Positions 52,889 through 61,868 of a stretch of 64,000 nt of DNA are shown here, one piece after another (within the stretch, counting starts at the first letter, position 1; every line of letters begins with the position of its first letter). The notes below the pieces were generated by a model. The model was not told where the DNA came from and searched no databases. It saw only the letters and a list, made by a program, of their open reading frames with translations. A program made the translations under genes and the position numbers. Origin of the DNA: Clostridiales bacterium (GTDB taxonomy: Bacteria > Bacillota > Clostridia > Christensenellales > CAG-314); assembly GCA_022508375.1 (NCBI GenBank), contig JAFLVJ010000004.1, positions 115,611-179,610 of the forward strand, read 5' to 3'.

Positions 52889-54091
52889 TCAGCCCAGCTT
52901 CGCTTCTTTTACCGTTTCGCGAGCAATAACCAACTCTTCATTGGTGGGAATAACCAAAATCTTTACCTTAGAACCTTTCGCCTGAATTTCTGCTATCGTT
53001 CCGCGAGGACAGTTGTCATTCTTTTTGGCGTCGAGTTTAATGCCGAGGTATTCCATATCTTTCAAAGCAGCTTCGCGAATTCTGTTGTCATTTTCGCCAA
53101 TACCTGCAGTAAATACGATAACGTCAACGCCGTTGAGAGCTGCCGCATACGCGCCAATATATTTCTTGGTGCCGTATGCAAACATATCCAATGCAAGCTT
53201 TGCGCGATAATTACCTGCGTCTGCTGCCGCGGACAAATCTCTGAAGTCGCTAGACACTCCAGACACGCCCAGCATACCGCACTTTTTGTTGAGGTAGGTC
53301 AGCATTTCGGAAACGTCCATACCTTCCTTCTTTGCAATGTACTCTGCCGCGGCGTAATCGATATCACCGCTACGCGTTCCCATTGGTACGCCTGCAAGCG
53401 GAGTAAATCCCATCGAAGTATCAATACATTTGCCACCATTAACGGCTGTGATTGACGAACCGTTTCCAAGGTGACAGGTGATAATTTTAAGATCCTCAAT
53501 GTTTTTGCCGAGGTACTTTGCAGCTTCTTCCGCCACAAATTTGTGACTTGTTCCGTGCGCACCGTAACGTCGTATTTTGTATTTTTCGTAATGCGTATAG
53601 TCCACTGCATACATATATGCGTAATCGGGCATCGTGAAGTGGAAACCGGTATCGAATACCAAAACCATTGGTGTATTGGGCATTGCGGCTAGGCAAGCCT
53701 TAACACCTACGATCGCAGCAGGATTATGCAGCGGCGCAAGGTCCTTGATTTCTTCCATAAGCTCCATTGCCTTGGGCGTTACAAGCGTAGGCTTTTTAAA
53801 AGCTTCACCGGACGCCACCACTCTGTGTCCTACACCGTCAATCTCACTCATTGAGGAAATGACGCCCACTTCTTTATCTGTGAGCTTGTCCAAAACAAGC
53901 TTAACAGCAACGTTGTGAGAGGGCATATCGATTTGTTGCTCAATTGTTGTGCCATTCGCCTTGTATATGAAGTTAGAATTGGCAATACCTATACGCTCAC
54001 AAAGACCTTTTGCAAGTACGCCTTCCGTTTCCATGTCTATCAACTGGTATTTAAGGGATGAGCTACCAGAGTTTATTACTAAAATTTTCAT
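52889..54091 (-). CDS. ackA: Acetate kinase
   Basis: Converts acetyl phosphate and ADP to acetate and ATP. ATG 54091 (MKILVINSGSSSLKYQL, 400 aa) has AGGAG upstream; the track start adds 13 residues. Motifs: NSGSSSLK, VFDTGFHFTMP, GAHGTSHKFV, HLGNGSSITAVNGG and FTAGIGEND. With pta just upstream it forms the acetate-producing, ATP-yielding branch. Confidence 0.98.
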   Translation of the reverse strand: MKILVINSGSSSLKYQLIDMETEGVLAKGLCERIGIANSNFIYKANGTTIEQQIDMPSHNVAVKLVLDKLTDKEVGVISSMSEIDGVGHRVVASGEAFKKPTLVTPKAMELMEEIKDLAPLHNPAAIVGVKACLAAMPNTPMVLVFDTGFHFTMPDYAYMYAVDYTHYEKYKIRRYGAHGTSHKFVAEEAAKYLGKNIEDLKIITCHLGNGSSITAVNGGKCIDTSMGFTPLAGVPMGTRSGDIDYAAAEYIAKKEGMDVSEMLTYLNKKCGMLGVSGVSSDFRDLSAAADAGNYRAKLALDMFAYGTKKYIGAYAAALNGVDVIVFTAGIGENDNRIREAALKDMEYLGIKLDAKKNDNCPRGTIAEIQAKGSKVKILVIPTNEELVIARETVKEAKLG

Positions 54092-54171
54092 TGAATTTGC
54101 TCCTATTTGGCTTTTACTCGATAACAACAAGCAAAGCGCTAAATTGTTTTGAAAAATATTTCATTTAATGC

Positions 54172-55170
54172 TTAGGCGCATTCTGTTTGCAGTACGGTGA
54201 TTGCTACTGCTGCAACAATATCTTCCGCCTTGCAACCGCGAGACAAATCGTTCAACGGCTTTGCAAATCCTTGGCAAATGGGACCGACAGCCATAAAACC
54301 ACCCAAACGTTCTGCAATTTTGTAGCCGATATTACCTGCTTGAAGATCGGGGAAAATGAACACGTTAGCGTGTCCCGCAACAGGGCTACCCTTTGCCTTC
54401 ATTTCGCCAACAGCGGGAACGATTGCCGCGTCAAACTGCAACTCGCCGTCAAGAAGTATGTCGGGTGCTTTTTCTTTTGCAATGCGAGTGGCTTCCTGCA
54501 CTAGCGTTACGTTGTCGTGCTTCGCGCTGCCCTTTGAGGAGAATGACAGCATAGCAACCTTCGGCTCGATGCCTGCAATTGCCTTTGCCGATTGTGCCGT
54601 CGATATTGCGCAGTCAGCAAGACCTTCCGCCGTATATGTAGGATTCAAACCGCAATCGGCAAATACAACCAGTCCGTCGGGACAATATTGGTTGCCTTGC
54701 GGAGGACAAATCATCAGGTTAAAGCTGGATACTGCGGATACACCGGGAGCGGTTTTAATAATTTGCAATCCGGGACGAAGTGTATTTGCCGTAGAATGGC
54801 ACGCACCGGATACAAGACCGTCAACGTCGCCCATCTTGAGCATCATTGCGCCGAAATAAGTGCCGTCCTTGAGCAGCTCTGTCGCCTGCTCGGGAGTCAT
54901 TCCCTTGGATGCGCGTAGTTCGCACAGTTTTGCATTGTAACCGGCGAGCTTTTTGCTTGTCAACGGATCAACAATTTCTACGCCCGTCAAGTCAACGTCG
55001 GGATTGGCCTTTTTTATTGCTGTCGGATTGCCAAGCAACACTATCTTTGCAATGCCTTCCTGTGTTGCCATCTGAGCAGCTTTTACAACACGACTATCTT
55101 CACCTTCGCAAAGGACAATCGTTTTGTGAAGTTTTGCAGCCTTACTCTTGATTTGTTCCAATACGTTCAT
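54172..55170 (-). CDS. pta: Phosphate acetyltransferase
   Basis: Converts acetyl-CoA and phosphate to acetyl phosphate. ATG 55170 (MNVLEQIKSKAAKLHKT, 332 aa) has AAAGGAG upstream. Short single-domain form: LCEGEDSRVVKAAQMA, GLVSGACHSTANTLRPGLQII and FPDLQAGNIGYKIAERLGG. 80-bp gap to ackA with no clear terminator. Confidence 0.97.
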   Translation of the reverse strand: MNVLEQIKSKAAKLHKTIVLCEGEDSRVVKAAQMATQEGIAKIVLLGNPTAIKKANPDVDLTGVEIVDPLTSKKLAGYNAKLCELRASKGMTPEQATELLKDGTYFGAMMLKMGDVDGLVSGACHSTANTLRPGLQIIKTAPGVSAVSSFNLMICPPQGNQYCPDGLVVFADCGLNPTYTAEGLADCAISTAQSAKAIAGIEPKVAMLSFSSKGSAKHDNVTLVQEATRIAKEKAPDILLDGELQFDAAIVPAVGEMKAKGSPVAGHANVFIFPDLQAGNIGYKIAERLGGFMAVGPICQGFAKPLNDLSRGCKAEDIVAAVAITVLQTECA

Positions 55171-55281
55171 AACTTTCTCCTTTTGAAACACTTTATTTAT
55201 TGCTCAATTTAGTGTATAATACCACACAAGTAACTTTCGAAACTTTTCGGCGCGGTTTACACTGCAATTTAACCAAAACAG

Positions 55282-55310
55282 ATTATATCATATCAGCAAT
55301 CTGTTGTAAA
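55282..55310 (-). promoter_or_regulatory. SigA-type promoter of pta-ackA
   Basis: Minus strand TTTACA (55305-55310), 17-bp spacer, TATAAT (55282-55287). Leader of about 105 nt. It lies in the 218-bp divergent gap with tmcAL; I see no clear plus-strand promoter there. Confidence 0.8.
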
Positions 55311-55388
55311 CAAATTGCAAATAATAAAAATCACCTTCGCGCAAAGGAAAATAAAAAGTTTTTGAACACATAAAAGTAAAAGGACCAA

Positions 55389-56444
55389 ATGAAATTAGCG
55401 GCAATCATATGCGAATTTAATCCACTGCACACCGGGCACAAAATACTTATCGACTACGCTAAAAGCATAGCTGACAACGTCGTATGTATAATGAGCGGAA
55501 ATTTCACACAAAGGGGATTACCAGCATGCGCGGACAAATATTCTCGCGCAAAGCATGCAATTTATGCAGGAGCTGATCTTGTTGTTGAACTACCAACCGT
55601 TTTTGCGACCGCTTCCGCAGAGAACTTTGCTTACGGAGCAATTGCAATTGCACACAAATTGGGTGCCGATTGTTTGGTTTTCGGGAGCGAATGTGGCGAC
55701 ATTGAACAATTACAGCAATGTATTGACACAATAGACAACGCCGATACAAACAACCGCATACAACAGGAAGTACAAAAAGGCGTCAGTTATCCCAAGGCAG
55801 TTGCATTGGCAACAGGGCTAGAACTACTGTCACATCCCAACAACGTGCTTGCAATCGAATACCTCAAAGCAATTCGAAATATTCATGCCGACATTACGCC
55901 GTTTACGCTCAAACGAGAGGACAACTACAACGACGAAGAACCTCAGCTGTATGCATCTTCGAAAGCATTACGTACAAACAAACACTTGCGTGATAAATTC
56001 ACCTTTGACTACGTTACTAAGGATATTGACGACAACATTATAGACAGGTTTTGCCGGATAGCACCTACTTTTTTAGCCGTTGCAACAAGCGAACAATTGG
56101 AGAAAATCGAAGGCGTCACCGAAGGGCTGCACAACAGGATATATAATGCTGACAAAACTAAAGGTTACGAGCACATGATTGAGGAAATCAAAACCAAACG
56201 CTACACTCGACTAAAAATCCAAAGAGTAATATTAAACCAAATTCTTGGAATCACAAAAGAAGTTGTTACCAACGTAAAAGAGAAACAACCTACAACAAAA
56301 GTACTTGCAGTTAAGTCAAGTGCTGTTACTCTATTACAAAACATACAAAACGAAACGGACGAAATAACACTCCGTGCAGACAGATTATACGCAACACTTT
56401 CAGGCAAAACAGCCCCAACAAAACTGGTTAAAATCGACGTCTAA
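55389..56444 (+). CDS. tmcAL: tRNA(Met) cytidine acetate ligase
   Basis: Uses ATP and acetate to form N4-acetylcytidine at position 34 of elongator tRNA-Met. The N-terminal nucleotidyltransferase motif is IICEFNPLHTGHKILI (HxGH), then IMSGNFTQRGLPACADKYSRA. At 351 aa it is shorter than the roughly 400 aa of Bacillus YlbM, with the C-terminal part reduced. AAAGGACC precedes the ATG. It lies divergent from pta-ackA, which makes the acetate it uses. Confidence 0.93.
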   Translation: MKLAAIICEFNPLHTGHKILIDYAKSIADNVVCIMSGNFTQRGLPACADKYSRAKHAIYAGADLVVELPTVFATASAENFAYGAIAIAHKLGADCLVFGSECGDIEQLQQCIDTIDNADTNNRIQQEVQKGVSYPKAVALATGLELLSHPNNVLAIEYLKAIRNIHADITPFTLKREDNYNDEEPQLYASSKALRTNKHLRDKFTFDYVTKDIDDNIIDRFCRIAPTFLAVATSEQLEKIEGVTEGLHNRIYNADKTKGYEHMIEEIKTKRYTRLKIQRVILNQILGITKEVVTNVKEKQPTTKVLAVKSSAVTLLQNIQNETDEITLRADRLYATLSGKTAPTKLVKIDV

Positions 56445-56471
56445 CAGAAAGCCCTATGTTTATCGTAATTG

Positions 56472-56510
56472 CGGACAAAGGCAAAATACTTGCAATTTGT
56501 CCGTTTTTTT
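56472..56510 (+). terminator. Intrinsic terminator of tmcAL
   Basis: Stem CGGACAAA / TTTGTCCG, inner GCAA/TTGC, then seven T on the plus strand. Confidence 0.9.
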
Positions 56511-56523
56511 GTGTATTATCTAT

Positions 56524-56542
56524 ACTATGTCTGTCATATTAC
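56524..56542 (+). repeat. Operon-junction motif, copy 4
   Basis: ACTATGTCTGTCATATTAC, 14 bp after the tmcAL terminator T-run and about 150 bp before ylbJ. A TATACT and a TTGTCC 18 bp upstream suggest it may overlap a promoter. Confidence 0.5.
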
Positions 56543-56688
56543 TATACAAAATGATAAATTTAACAATAATATAGCCACTTTTGACCACACAATCAGACCA
56601 CGCATCACCGACATAAATTTAACTGCAAAAAAAAGACAATCAAATATATATTCCACATACATCAACGGACAAGAGAATAAATTACTAT

Positions 56689-57576
56689 GTGAAATATTTA
56701 AGAGTAATACTGACGGTTCTCTTTGCTGCAGTTGCAGCAACTTTTATTTCTGCGCCGACAAAGTATATGCAAAGCTTTTTCGACGGGCTGACAGTGTGGG
56801 CATACAACGTATTGCCTGCATTGTTTCCTTTTACCGTGATCACCACCATTGCATTGAAACTTAAACCAAAGTCAAAGCACTCATTAACAAAACATCTGTT
56901 CGGAGTGTCCTGCGACAACGTATTTATTACAAGCGTATTGTGCGGCTATCCAATAGGCGCCAGGGCTATATCCGATAGCGAAGCAGATTCTGCTACAGCG
57001 ATGCGTATGTGTTCGTTTTGTTCTACAGCAGGGCCGATCTTTATGATCGCAACAGTTGGCGCCAAGCTATTGCAAAACACTACCGCAACTGTAATTCTTG
57101 TTTTAGTGCATTTTTTATCCTCAATTGCAAACGGTTTTCTTTATCGTAGCAAAGTTTCGTTAAATTTAATTGAAAACGACGGCGAATTTACGCCAGAGGA
57201 CTTCGGAAACACTATTACCAATTCGGTCTTGTCGATAATTTCGGTTGGCGGATTGATTGCACTGTTTTACATGCTTTCCGACATGATAAAAAGCTTTTTA
57301 CCAAGTAATCTGTGTAACAGTCTTGTAGTTTCCTTTGCAATAGGATTGCTTGAAATGACCAACGGTGTATTTGGCATTTGCAAACTGACAGACGTTGCCA
57401 CCGCCACCGTTCTGTGTAGTACACTACTGGCATTAGGAGGAATGTGCGTATTTTTTCAATGTTACGCATTTTTAGGACAGAAAAAAATAAAAGCGGTTGA
57501 CGTCATAAAAATGAAATTGACTCAATCCGCCTTTGCAACAATATTTAGTTTCGTGTTAGTTAAAATTTTTTTGTAA
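56689..57576 (+). CDS. ylbJ: Sporulation integral membrane protein YlbJ (SpoVV)
   Basis: A 295-aa protein with about eight membrane helices and the nucleoside-recognition (Gate) domain pattern. VLPALFPFTVITTIAL, CGYPIGARAISD and FCSTAGPIFMIATVGAKLL are typical. In Bacillus the protein moves dipicolinic acid into the forespore and is SigE dependent. The start is GTG with a weak ribosome binding site. The 244-bp gap upstream holds the tmcAL terminator and a motif copy. Convergent with the DAHP synthase gene, 25 bp away, without an obvious terminator. Confidence 0.9.
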   Translation: MKYLRVILTVLFAAVAATFISAPTKYMQSFFDGLTVWAYNVLPALFPFTVITTIALKLKPKSKHSLTKHLFGVSCDNVFITSVLCGYPIGARAISDSEADSATAMRMCSFCSTAGPIFMIATVGAKLLQNTTATVILVLVHFLSSIANGFLYRSKVSLNLIENDGEFTPEDFGNTITNSVLSIISVGGLIALFYMLSDMIKSFLPSNLCNSLVVSFAIGLLEMTNGVFGICKLTDVATATVLCSTLLALGGMCVFFQCYAFLGQKKIKAVDVIKMKLTQSAFATIFSFVLVKIFL

Positions 57577-57601
57577 AATCAACGCATATCGATTTATTCG
57601 A

Positions 57602-58585
57602 TCACTTATTATTTACTGCCGCTTGCAGGTAACGCAGTAGCTTTTGGGTTTGCTCAAAGCTTATACAGTCGTCTGTTTGAGACGTTCCGTAAACAGATGA
57701 ATGCCCGCCTGCATTGAGATAACTTTCTATCATTACGCCATCAACGCCTGCCAAAACCGCCAGCTTAGCATTATCCATTTGACGTTCTGCTACTTTACCA
57801 CTATTGGCATGATTTAGATCTGCCATTACGAAGTCATTCATTCCGTATTGGCCGAGCAATTGTTTGGAATATTTTATATGCTCAACAGTAATATTAGAGA
57901 CAAATTTACCCTCGTTTGAGCCCCCACGTAACACAATATGAGCGTATTTACAGCCCTCGGTTACAATTTGCATGCCGCAATAAGGAAATACACAGGAATT
58001 ACCCACGGCGTAAAGCGAATCAACCACTTTATCGACGTTTCCGTCTGTGGCGTTTTTTATACCGCAACATACATCCAGCCCCGAAGCAACACCTCGGTGA
58101 AGGCTATCTTCCGAACTGCGCGCACCTACAAACCAATACGATACAAGATCGTCGAAACATCCGTATAAATCCGGATAAAGCATTTCGTCTGCAACGGGCA
58201 GTCCGATTTCAAGGCACTTCAGCATCATTTGCCTGCAACGAACAATTCCTTGGTCGATATCAACGCTATCGCTAGGTGCAAGTTGGAAGGCCGTTCCTTT
58301 GTATCCTTGTCCGTTGGAATGAGGCTTCGACGTATATATTCGCGCCACAACAAGCAAATTGGAACACTCATCCGCAATAGCCTTTAGTTTACACAGATAC
58401 TCCTCCATAGCAACAGGATCGTCTGCCGAGCAAGGTCCGCACACTACAACAAAACGCTTGCGCGATATTAAGTTTTCTTTTAGTTGCTCGTCAAATTGCA
58501 ACTTTTGCTTGCGCAACTTGACAGTTAAAGGCGCAAGTTTTTTGTAGCTTTTTACACTTTGCAACTTTTTTTCCACTGTAAACAT
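57602..58585 (-). CDS. 3-deoxy-7-phosphoheptulonate synthase, class I (AroG-type)
   Basis: First step of the shikimate pathway, joining PEP and erythrose 4-phosphate. Motifs of the type I-alpha group: VVCGPCSADDPVAM, ARIYTSKPHSNGQGYKG, VADEMLYPDL, GARSSEDSLHRGVASGL, HIVLRGG and DLNHANSGK. 327 aa, somewhat shorter than the roughly 350 aa of E. coli enzymes. PHSNG replaces the usual PRTTVGW part of the loop. No other aro genes are nearby. Confidence 0.92.
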   Translation of the reverse strand: MFTVEKKLQSVKSYKKLAPLTVKLRKQKLQFDEQLKENLISRKRFVVVCGPCSADDPVAMEEYLCKLKAIADECSNLLVVARIYTSKPHSNGQGYKGTAFQLAPSDSVDIDQGIVRCRQMMLKCLEIGLPVADEMLYPDLYGCFDDLVSYWFVGARSSEDSLHRGVASGLDVCCGIKNATDGNVDKVVDSLYAVGNSCVFPYCGMQIVTEGCKYAHIVLRGGSNEGKFVSNITVEHIKYSKQLLGQYGMNDFVMADLNHANSGKVAERQMDNAKLAVLAGVDGVMIESYLNAGGHSSVYGTSQTDDCISFEQTQKLLRYLQAAVNNK

Positions 58586-58587
58586 AA

Positions 58588-59064
58588 TTAATTTGCTAAA
58601 TACTTTTTTATTTCATCTACGCAACAAATTGGAACATACTCGGAAAAGTCCTTACCCAAGCCTGCCAACTCGCGTACAAGTGAACTGGAAATATGTCTGT
58701 ACTCCTTGCTACCCACCACAAATACAGTTTCGCCCGACCAATAACTTTTGTTAATATCAGATAAATCAATCACCGACTGCAGGTCAAGCGCGTTGCGAAT
58801 AGACTTTATCATAACCGTTGCGGAAACGTCCTTACAAAAGTCCGTCATCATACCGCTGTGTACAACAGCTTGAACGTTTTTCAAGTGAGATATAGCTTTT
58901 TGCAGCATTGTCAAGCGAGCATCCTGCGGGATTGCGTATTTTTTTTCGGCGTTTATTCCCACAACGACGTACAGCTTGTCCACAAGTTTGGACGCTTTTT
59001 CAATTGCATCAACGTGTCCTTTTGTTACAGGACAAAATGATCCTGCATATACTCCTATTCGCAT
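58588..59064 (-). CDS. coaD: Phosphopantetheine adenylyltransferase
   Basis: Fourth step of CoA synthesis. YAGSFCPVTKGHVDAIEKA carries the TxGH motif; the usual Asp of GSFDP is Cys here. The C-terminal ISSSLVRELAGLGKD block is standard. 158 aa. GGAGT precedes the ATG and it overlaps rsmD by 10 nt, as in most Firmicutes. Confidence 0.96.
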   Translation of the reverse strand: MRIGVYAGSFCPVTKGHVDAIEKASKLVDKLYVVVGINAEKKYAIPQDARLTMLQKAISHLKNVQAVVHSGMMTDFCKDVSATVMIKSIRNALDLQSVIDLSDINKSYWSGETVFVVGSKEYRHISSSLVRELAGLGKDFSEYVPICCVDEIKKYLAN

Positions 59065-59600
59065 TCTTCACTCCTTTGGTAAAAGCTGAATCTAACCGTG
59101 CCCATTTTTCGACTGTCGAAACAGACAAGTGAGCCAACATTACTCGGCAACTCATCAACCGAGGCGTGTTCGCAAATTATCCAACCGTTTGGCGTAATTA
59201 CGTTTAACTCGTCAACTGCTTGCAATACTTCGTTATACACGCCAGCCTTGTACGGCGGATCAACAAACACCAAATCCATTTGACAGGGTAAACGCTTCAA
59301 ACAATCACGAAAGTCGCAGAACATAAGATCGGGCTTCAATCCGATTTTTTCGAAGTTGGCTTTGATTGCTGCAACAGCGTCACTGCTGTTGTCACACAGT
59401 ATTGCTCTATCAGCCCCACGGCTCAAGCACTCGATAGCCAACTGCCCCGAACCTGCAAACAAATCCAACACGCTAGCGCCTTGAATTTTTGAGTTGACAA
59501 TATTGAACAGCGTTTCTTTCATTCTGTCCAACGTTGGGCGCGCGTCATGCTTTGGCGCGACTAAACTTCTGCCTTTGTATTTTCCTGTGATAACTCGCAT
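59055..59600 (-). CDS. rsmD: 16S rRNA (guanine(966)-N(2))-methyltransferase
   Basis: SAM-dependent methyltransferase, 181 aa. MRVITGKYKGRSLVAPKH, RPTLDRMKETLFNIV, VLDLFAGSGQLAIECLSRGA and FVDPPYKAGVY (DPPY catalytic motif). The start is close to A/T-rich -10-like sequence with no Shine-Dalgarno, so its initiation is unusual but not resolved. Precedes coaD. Confidence 0.96.
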   Translation of the reverse strand: MRVITGKYKGRSLVAPKHDARPTLDRMKETLFNIVNSKIQGASVLDLFAGSGQLAIECLSRGADRAILCDNSSDAVAAIKANFEKIGLKPDLMFCDFRDCLKRLPCQMDLVFVDPPYKAGVYNEVLQAVDELNVITPNGWIICEHASVDELPSNVGSLVCFDSRKMGTVRFSFYQRSEECE

Positions 59601-59622
59601 ATAATGTATATATTTTACTACA

Positions 59623-60618
59623 TCATTTCAAATTACACAACAGTTCATAAATAATTACCTGATCGTTTGCAATATTTACTCCCTGTCCAAGCAAAGTTGC
59701 CACCTCACCAACGGAAATCTCCGCATCGCCCACGTCAACCAATGTCATCGCCATACATATAGCGACAATTGGATAAAGATTGTTTCCTATCTGTACTTTT
59801 GAGCCGATAAGTGTACGCGACAATCCCGTAGCATATCCTACGTTTAACGTGGCTATATTCGTGTCGGAAGTACACACATATTTTGCACCGTAACCGACAA
59901 CGCTTCCCGCGACAGCCCTTTTTACTGAGATTACGTCCGCATTGACGCGTTTTGCAGGCAACAAACTGTCATTTCCGTATCCGTATAATCCCAACCCAAC
60001 ACGAACCATGTCAAGGTGATATTTCGACGATAATAGCGCTGCACCGCTATTTGCAATATGCTTTACAACAGAAAATCCTAGTCTTTGTTCAAATTCTTTG
60101 AAGCATAATTCAAATTTGCGAAATTGAGCATCACATTCCGGTTCCGTATCACCGTAAAAATGTGAAAATATGCCTTCAACTTCGAGATTTGAATTGCACA
60201 ATAATTGTAACAACTCACCAATGTCCGCATACTGAAATCCCAGTCGCGACATACCGCTGTCAATCTTTATATGTACTCGTGCTGTCTTGTTGAGGCTACG
60301 CGCCACCGTATCGACTAAATTCAGCGTAAAAAAACTATCAACTGTCAATATACAATTGGATTTAATTGCGCGTACGGTATTACGTTCATTTTGCGGAAGC
60401 AAGATAAGTATATCTTTATGCAAAGGCAACAGCTGCTCCGCCTCGTCAATTGTTCCGACAGCAAAACAATCAACTACACCGACTATGTGACGCGCCACGT
60501 GCGTCAATCCATGTCCGTACGCATTATTTTTCAACACGGCGCACAGTTTGCTTTCACCCACTAACCGTTTGAAAAACAACGCGTTTTTTTCTATTGCATT
60601 GTAGTCAATGATTTGCAA
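59623..60618 (-). CDS. alr: Alanine racemase
   Basis: PLP enzyme making D-alanine for peptidoglycan. The PLP lysine is in LCAVLKNNAYGHGL; the catalytic Tyr is in VGYGAKYVC; GMSRLGF and HIANSGAAL match the family. At 331 aa it is shorter than the roughly 370-390 aa standard, with trimmed loops, and GYATG replaces the usual GYADG. The start is TTG with AAGGAGAG six bases upstream. Confidence 0.93.
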   Translation of the reverse strand: MQIIDYNAIEKNALFFKRLVGESKLCAVLKNNAYGHGLTHVARHIVGVVDCFAVGTIDEAEQLLPLHKDILILLPQNERNTVRAIKSNCILTVDSFFTLNLVDTVARSLNKTARVHIKIDSGMSRLGFQYADIGELLQLLCNSNLEVEGIFSHFYGDTEPECDAQFRKFELCFKEFEQRLGFSVVKHIANSGAALLSSKYHLDMVRVGLGLYGYGNDSLLPAKRVNADVISVKRAVAGSVVGYGAKYVCTSDTNIATLNVGYATGLSRTLIGSKVQIGNNLYPIVAICMAMTLVDVGDAEISVGEVATLLGQGVNIANDQVIIYELLCNLK

Positions 60619-60692
60619 AGAACTCTCCTTTTGACACGAATGATGACTTTAAACTATATTAAATAGCGCATAAATTATCGTAAGTAAACATG

Positions 60693-60721
60693 TTTACAAC
60701 TTGGGGCTTTTTTGATACAAT
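60693..60721 (+). promoter_or_regulatory. SigA-type promoter of the small membrane protein-rdgB unit
   Basis: TTTACA (60693-60698), 17-bp spacer, TACAAT (60716-60721) on the plus strand; start of transcription near 60728, 10 nt before the chosen ATG. Confidence 0.85.
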
Positions 60722-60737
60722 AAATATAGGTGACATC

Positions 60738-61205
60738 ATGAGATTTATGGCAACGTTTACACCAACAATCAAGATTTTTCTTTGGATAATAGCGGCAATC
60801 AGTTTTGTCGGTATTGTCATTGGCATACTTACACTTGCAGGCGTTCACTTGGAGATCACCACAGGTCAAGCGTCGCTACTTATTAGCGTATGCTCATTTG
60901 GACTTATAGTTTCCACTTTGCTTGCAACAATTCATTACAAGGTTGATAAAACGCACGTGCGCCTCAACGTAGGATTTATTGATATGCTAAGCGGAAGGAT
61001 CAACATTGACAACATTTTAAACATTGTAATTGATGACAACAAGATGTATATAAGCTATCTTTGGAAGGGACCTGATCCTGTAATTGCCTTGATAGCAATC
61101 AAGCCCAAACACTACGACGATTTCAAGGAATTATTGATGTCACGAAATAAAAGAATAATTTTTTACGAAAATAAAAATGAAACTACTGATAGCGAGCAAC
61201 AATAA
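60738..61205 (+). CDS. Hypothetical membrane protein, two helices plus soluble domain
   Basis: A 155-aa protein from ATG 60738 (MRFMATFTPTIKIFLW), which has AGGTG upstream; the track start at 60690 lies in the promoter. Two membrane helices (about residues 10-33 and 42-63) are followed by a soluble domain with a beta-rich pattern (RINIDNILNIVIDDNKMYIS) that resembles small bacterial PH-like domains. I do not recognise a named family. Overlaps rdgB by 29 nt, so they are co-translated. Confidence 0.75.
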   Translation: MRFMATFTPTIKIFLWIIAAISFVGIVIGILTLAGVHLEITTGQASLLISVCSFGLIVSTLLATIHYKVDKTHVRLNVGFIDMLSGRINIDNILNIVIDDNKMYISYLWKGPDPVIALIAIKPKHYDDFKELLMSRNKRIIFYENKNETTDSEQQ

Positions 61206-61749
61206 ACACAAAATTGAAGAAATCAAGGCTGTTCTCGATGGAAAGTTTGACGAAATAACGTCACTTTCCGAGGAAGGCTTAGTTTGCGATCCGGACGAAA
61301 CAGGCGAAACATTTTACGATAACGCATTGATTAAAGCCCATGCGGTTGCGCAGCTTACCGATAAAGCAGTCCTTGCCGATGATACGGGCTTGTGCATAAA
61401 GGCGCTTGGCGGGCGCCCGGGCGTGCACTCCGCGCGTTATGCCGACGATCATGACAATGCAGCGAACAGACGTAAAGTATTGACAGAACTACATAACGTT
61501 ACCGATCGAGCCGCATATTTTCAGTCTGTCGTTGTATTACTTTACCCTGACGGAAAGATAATATCAGGCGAAGGAAAAGTATCCGGATATATACTGAATG
61601 ACGAAAAAGGCGCAAACGGTTTCGGATATGACTGCATTTTCTACTCGACGGAACTGAACAAAACATTTGCGGAGGCAACGACTGACGAGAAATTAACCGT
61701 CAGCCACCGCTCCCGTGCTCTGCAGGATTTACTAAGTAAGTTAAAGTAA
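61177..61749 (+). CDS. rdgB: XTP/dITP pyrophosphatase (HAM1-type)
   Basis: Removes non-canonical purine nucleotides such as dITP and XTP. LLIASNNKHKIEEIKAVL at the N-terminus, VLADDTGLCIKALGGRPGVHSARYA, GFGYDCIFYS and TVSHRSRALQDLL. 190 aa. Starts within the upstream gene. Confidence 0.96.
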   Translation: MKLLIASNNKHKIEEIKAVLDGKFDEITSLSEEGLVCDPDETGETFYDNALIKAHAVAQLTDKAVLADDTGLCIKALGGRPGVHSARYADDHDNAANRRKVLTELHNVTDRAAYFQSVVVLLYPDGKIISGEGKVSGYILNDEKGANGFGYDCIFYSTELNKTFAEATTDEKLTVSHRSRALQDLLSKLK

Positions 61750-61756
61750 AAAAACA

Positions 61757-61790
61757 AACGCCATGCAACAAATTGCATGGCGTTAATTTT
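61757..61790. terminator. Bidirectional terminator between rdgB and the HAD gene
   Basis: Perfect 12-bp stem AACGCCATGCAA / TTGCATGGCGTT with a 4-nt loop; AATTTT follows on the plus strand and TTTGTTTTTTT on the minus strand. It serves two convergent genes. The rest of the 61750-61868 gap shows nothing further. Confidence 0.9.
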
Positions 61791-61868
61791 AACAAAATGT
61801 CAACTCAAAATATATGTACTAACTTGCATGTAAATATACAAACGCATCATTATATATACGTAGATATA

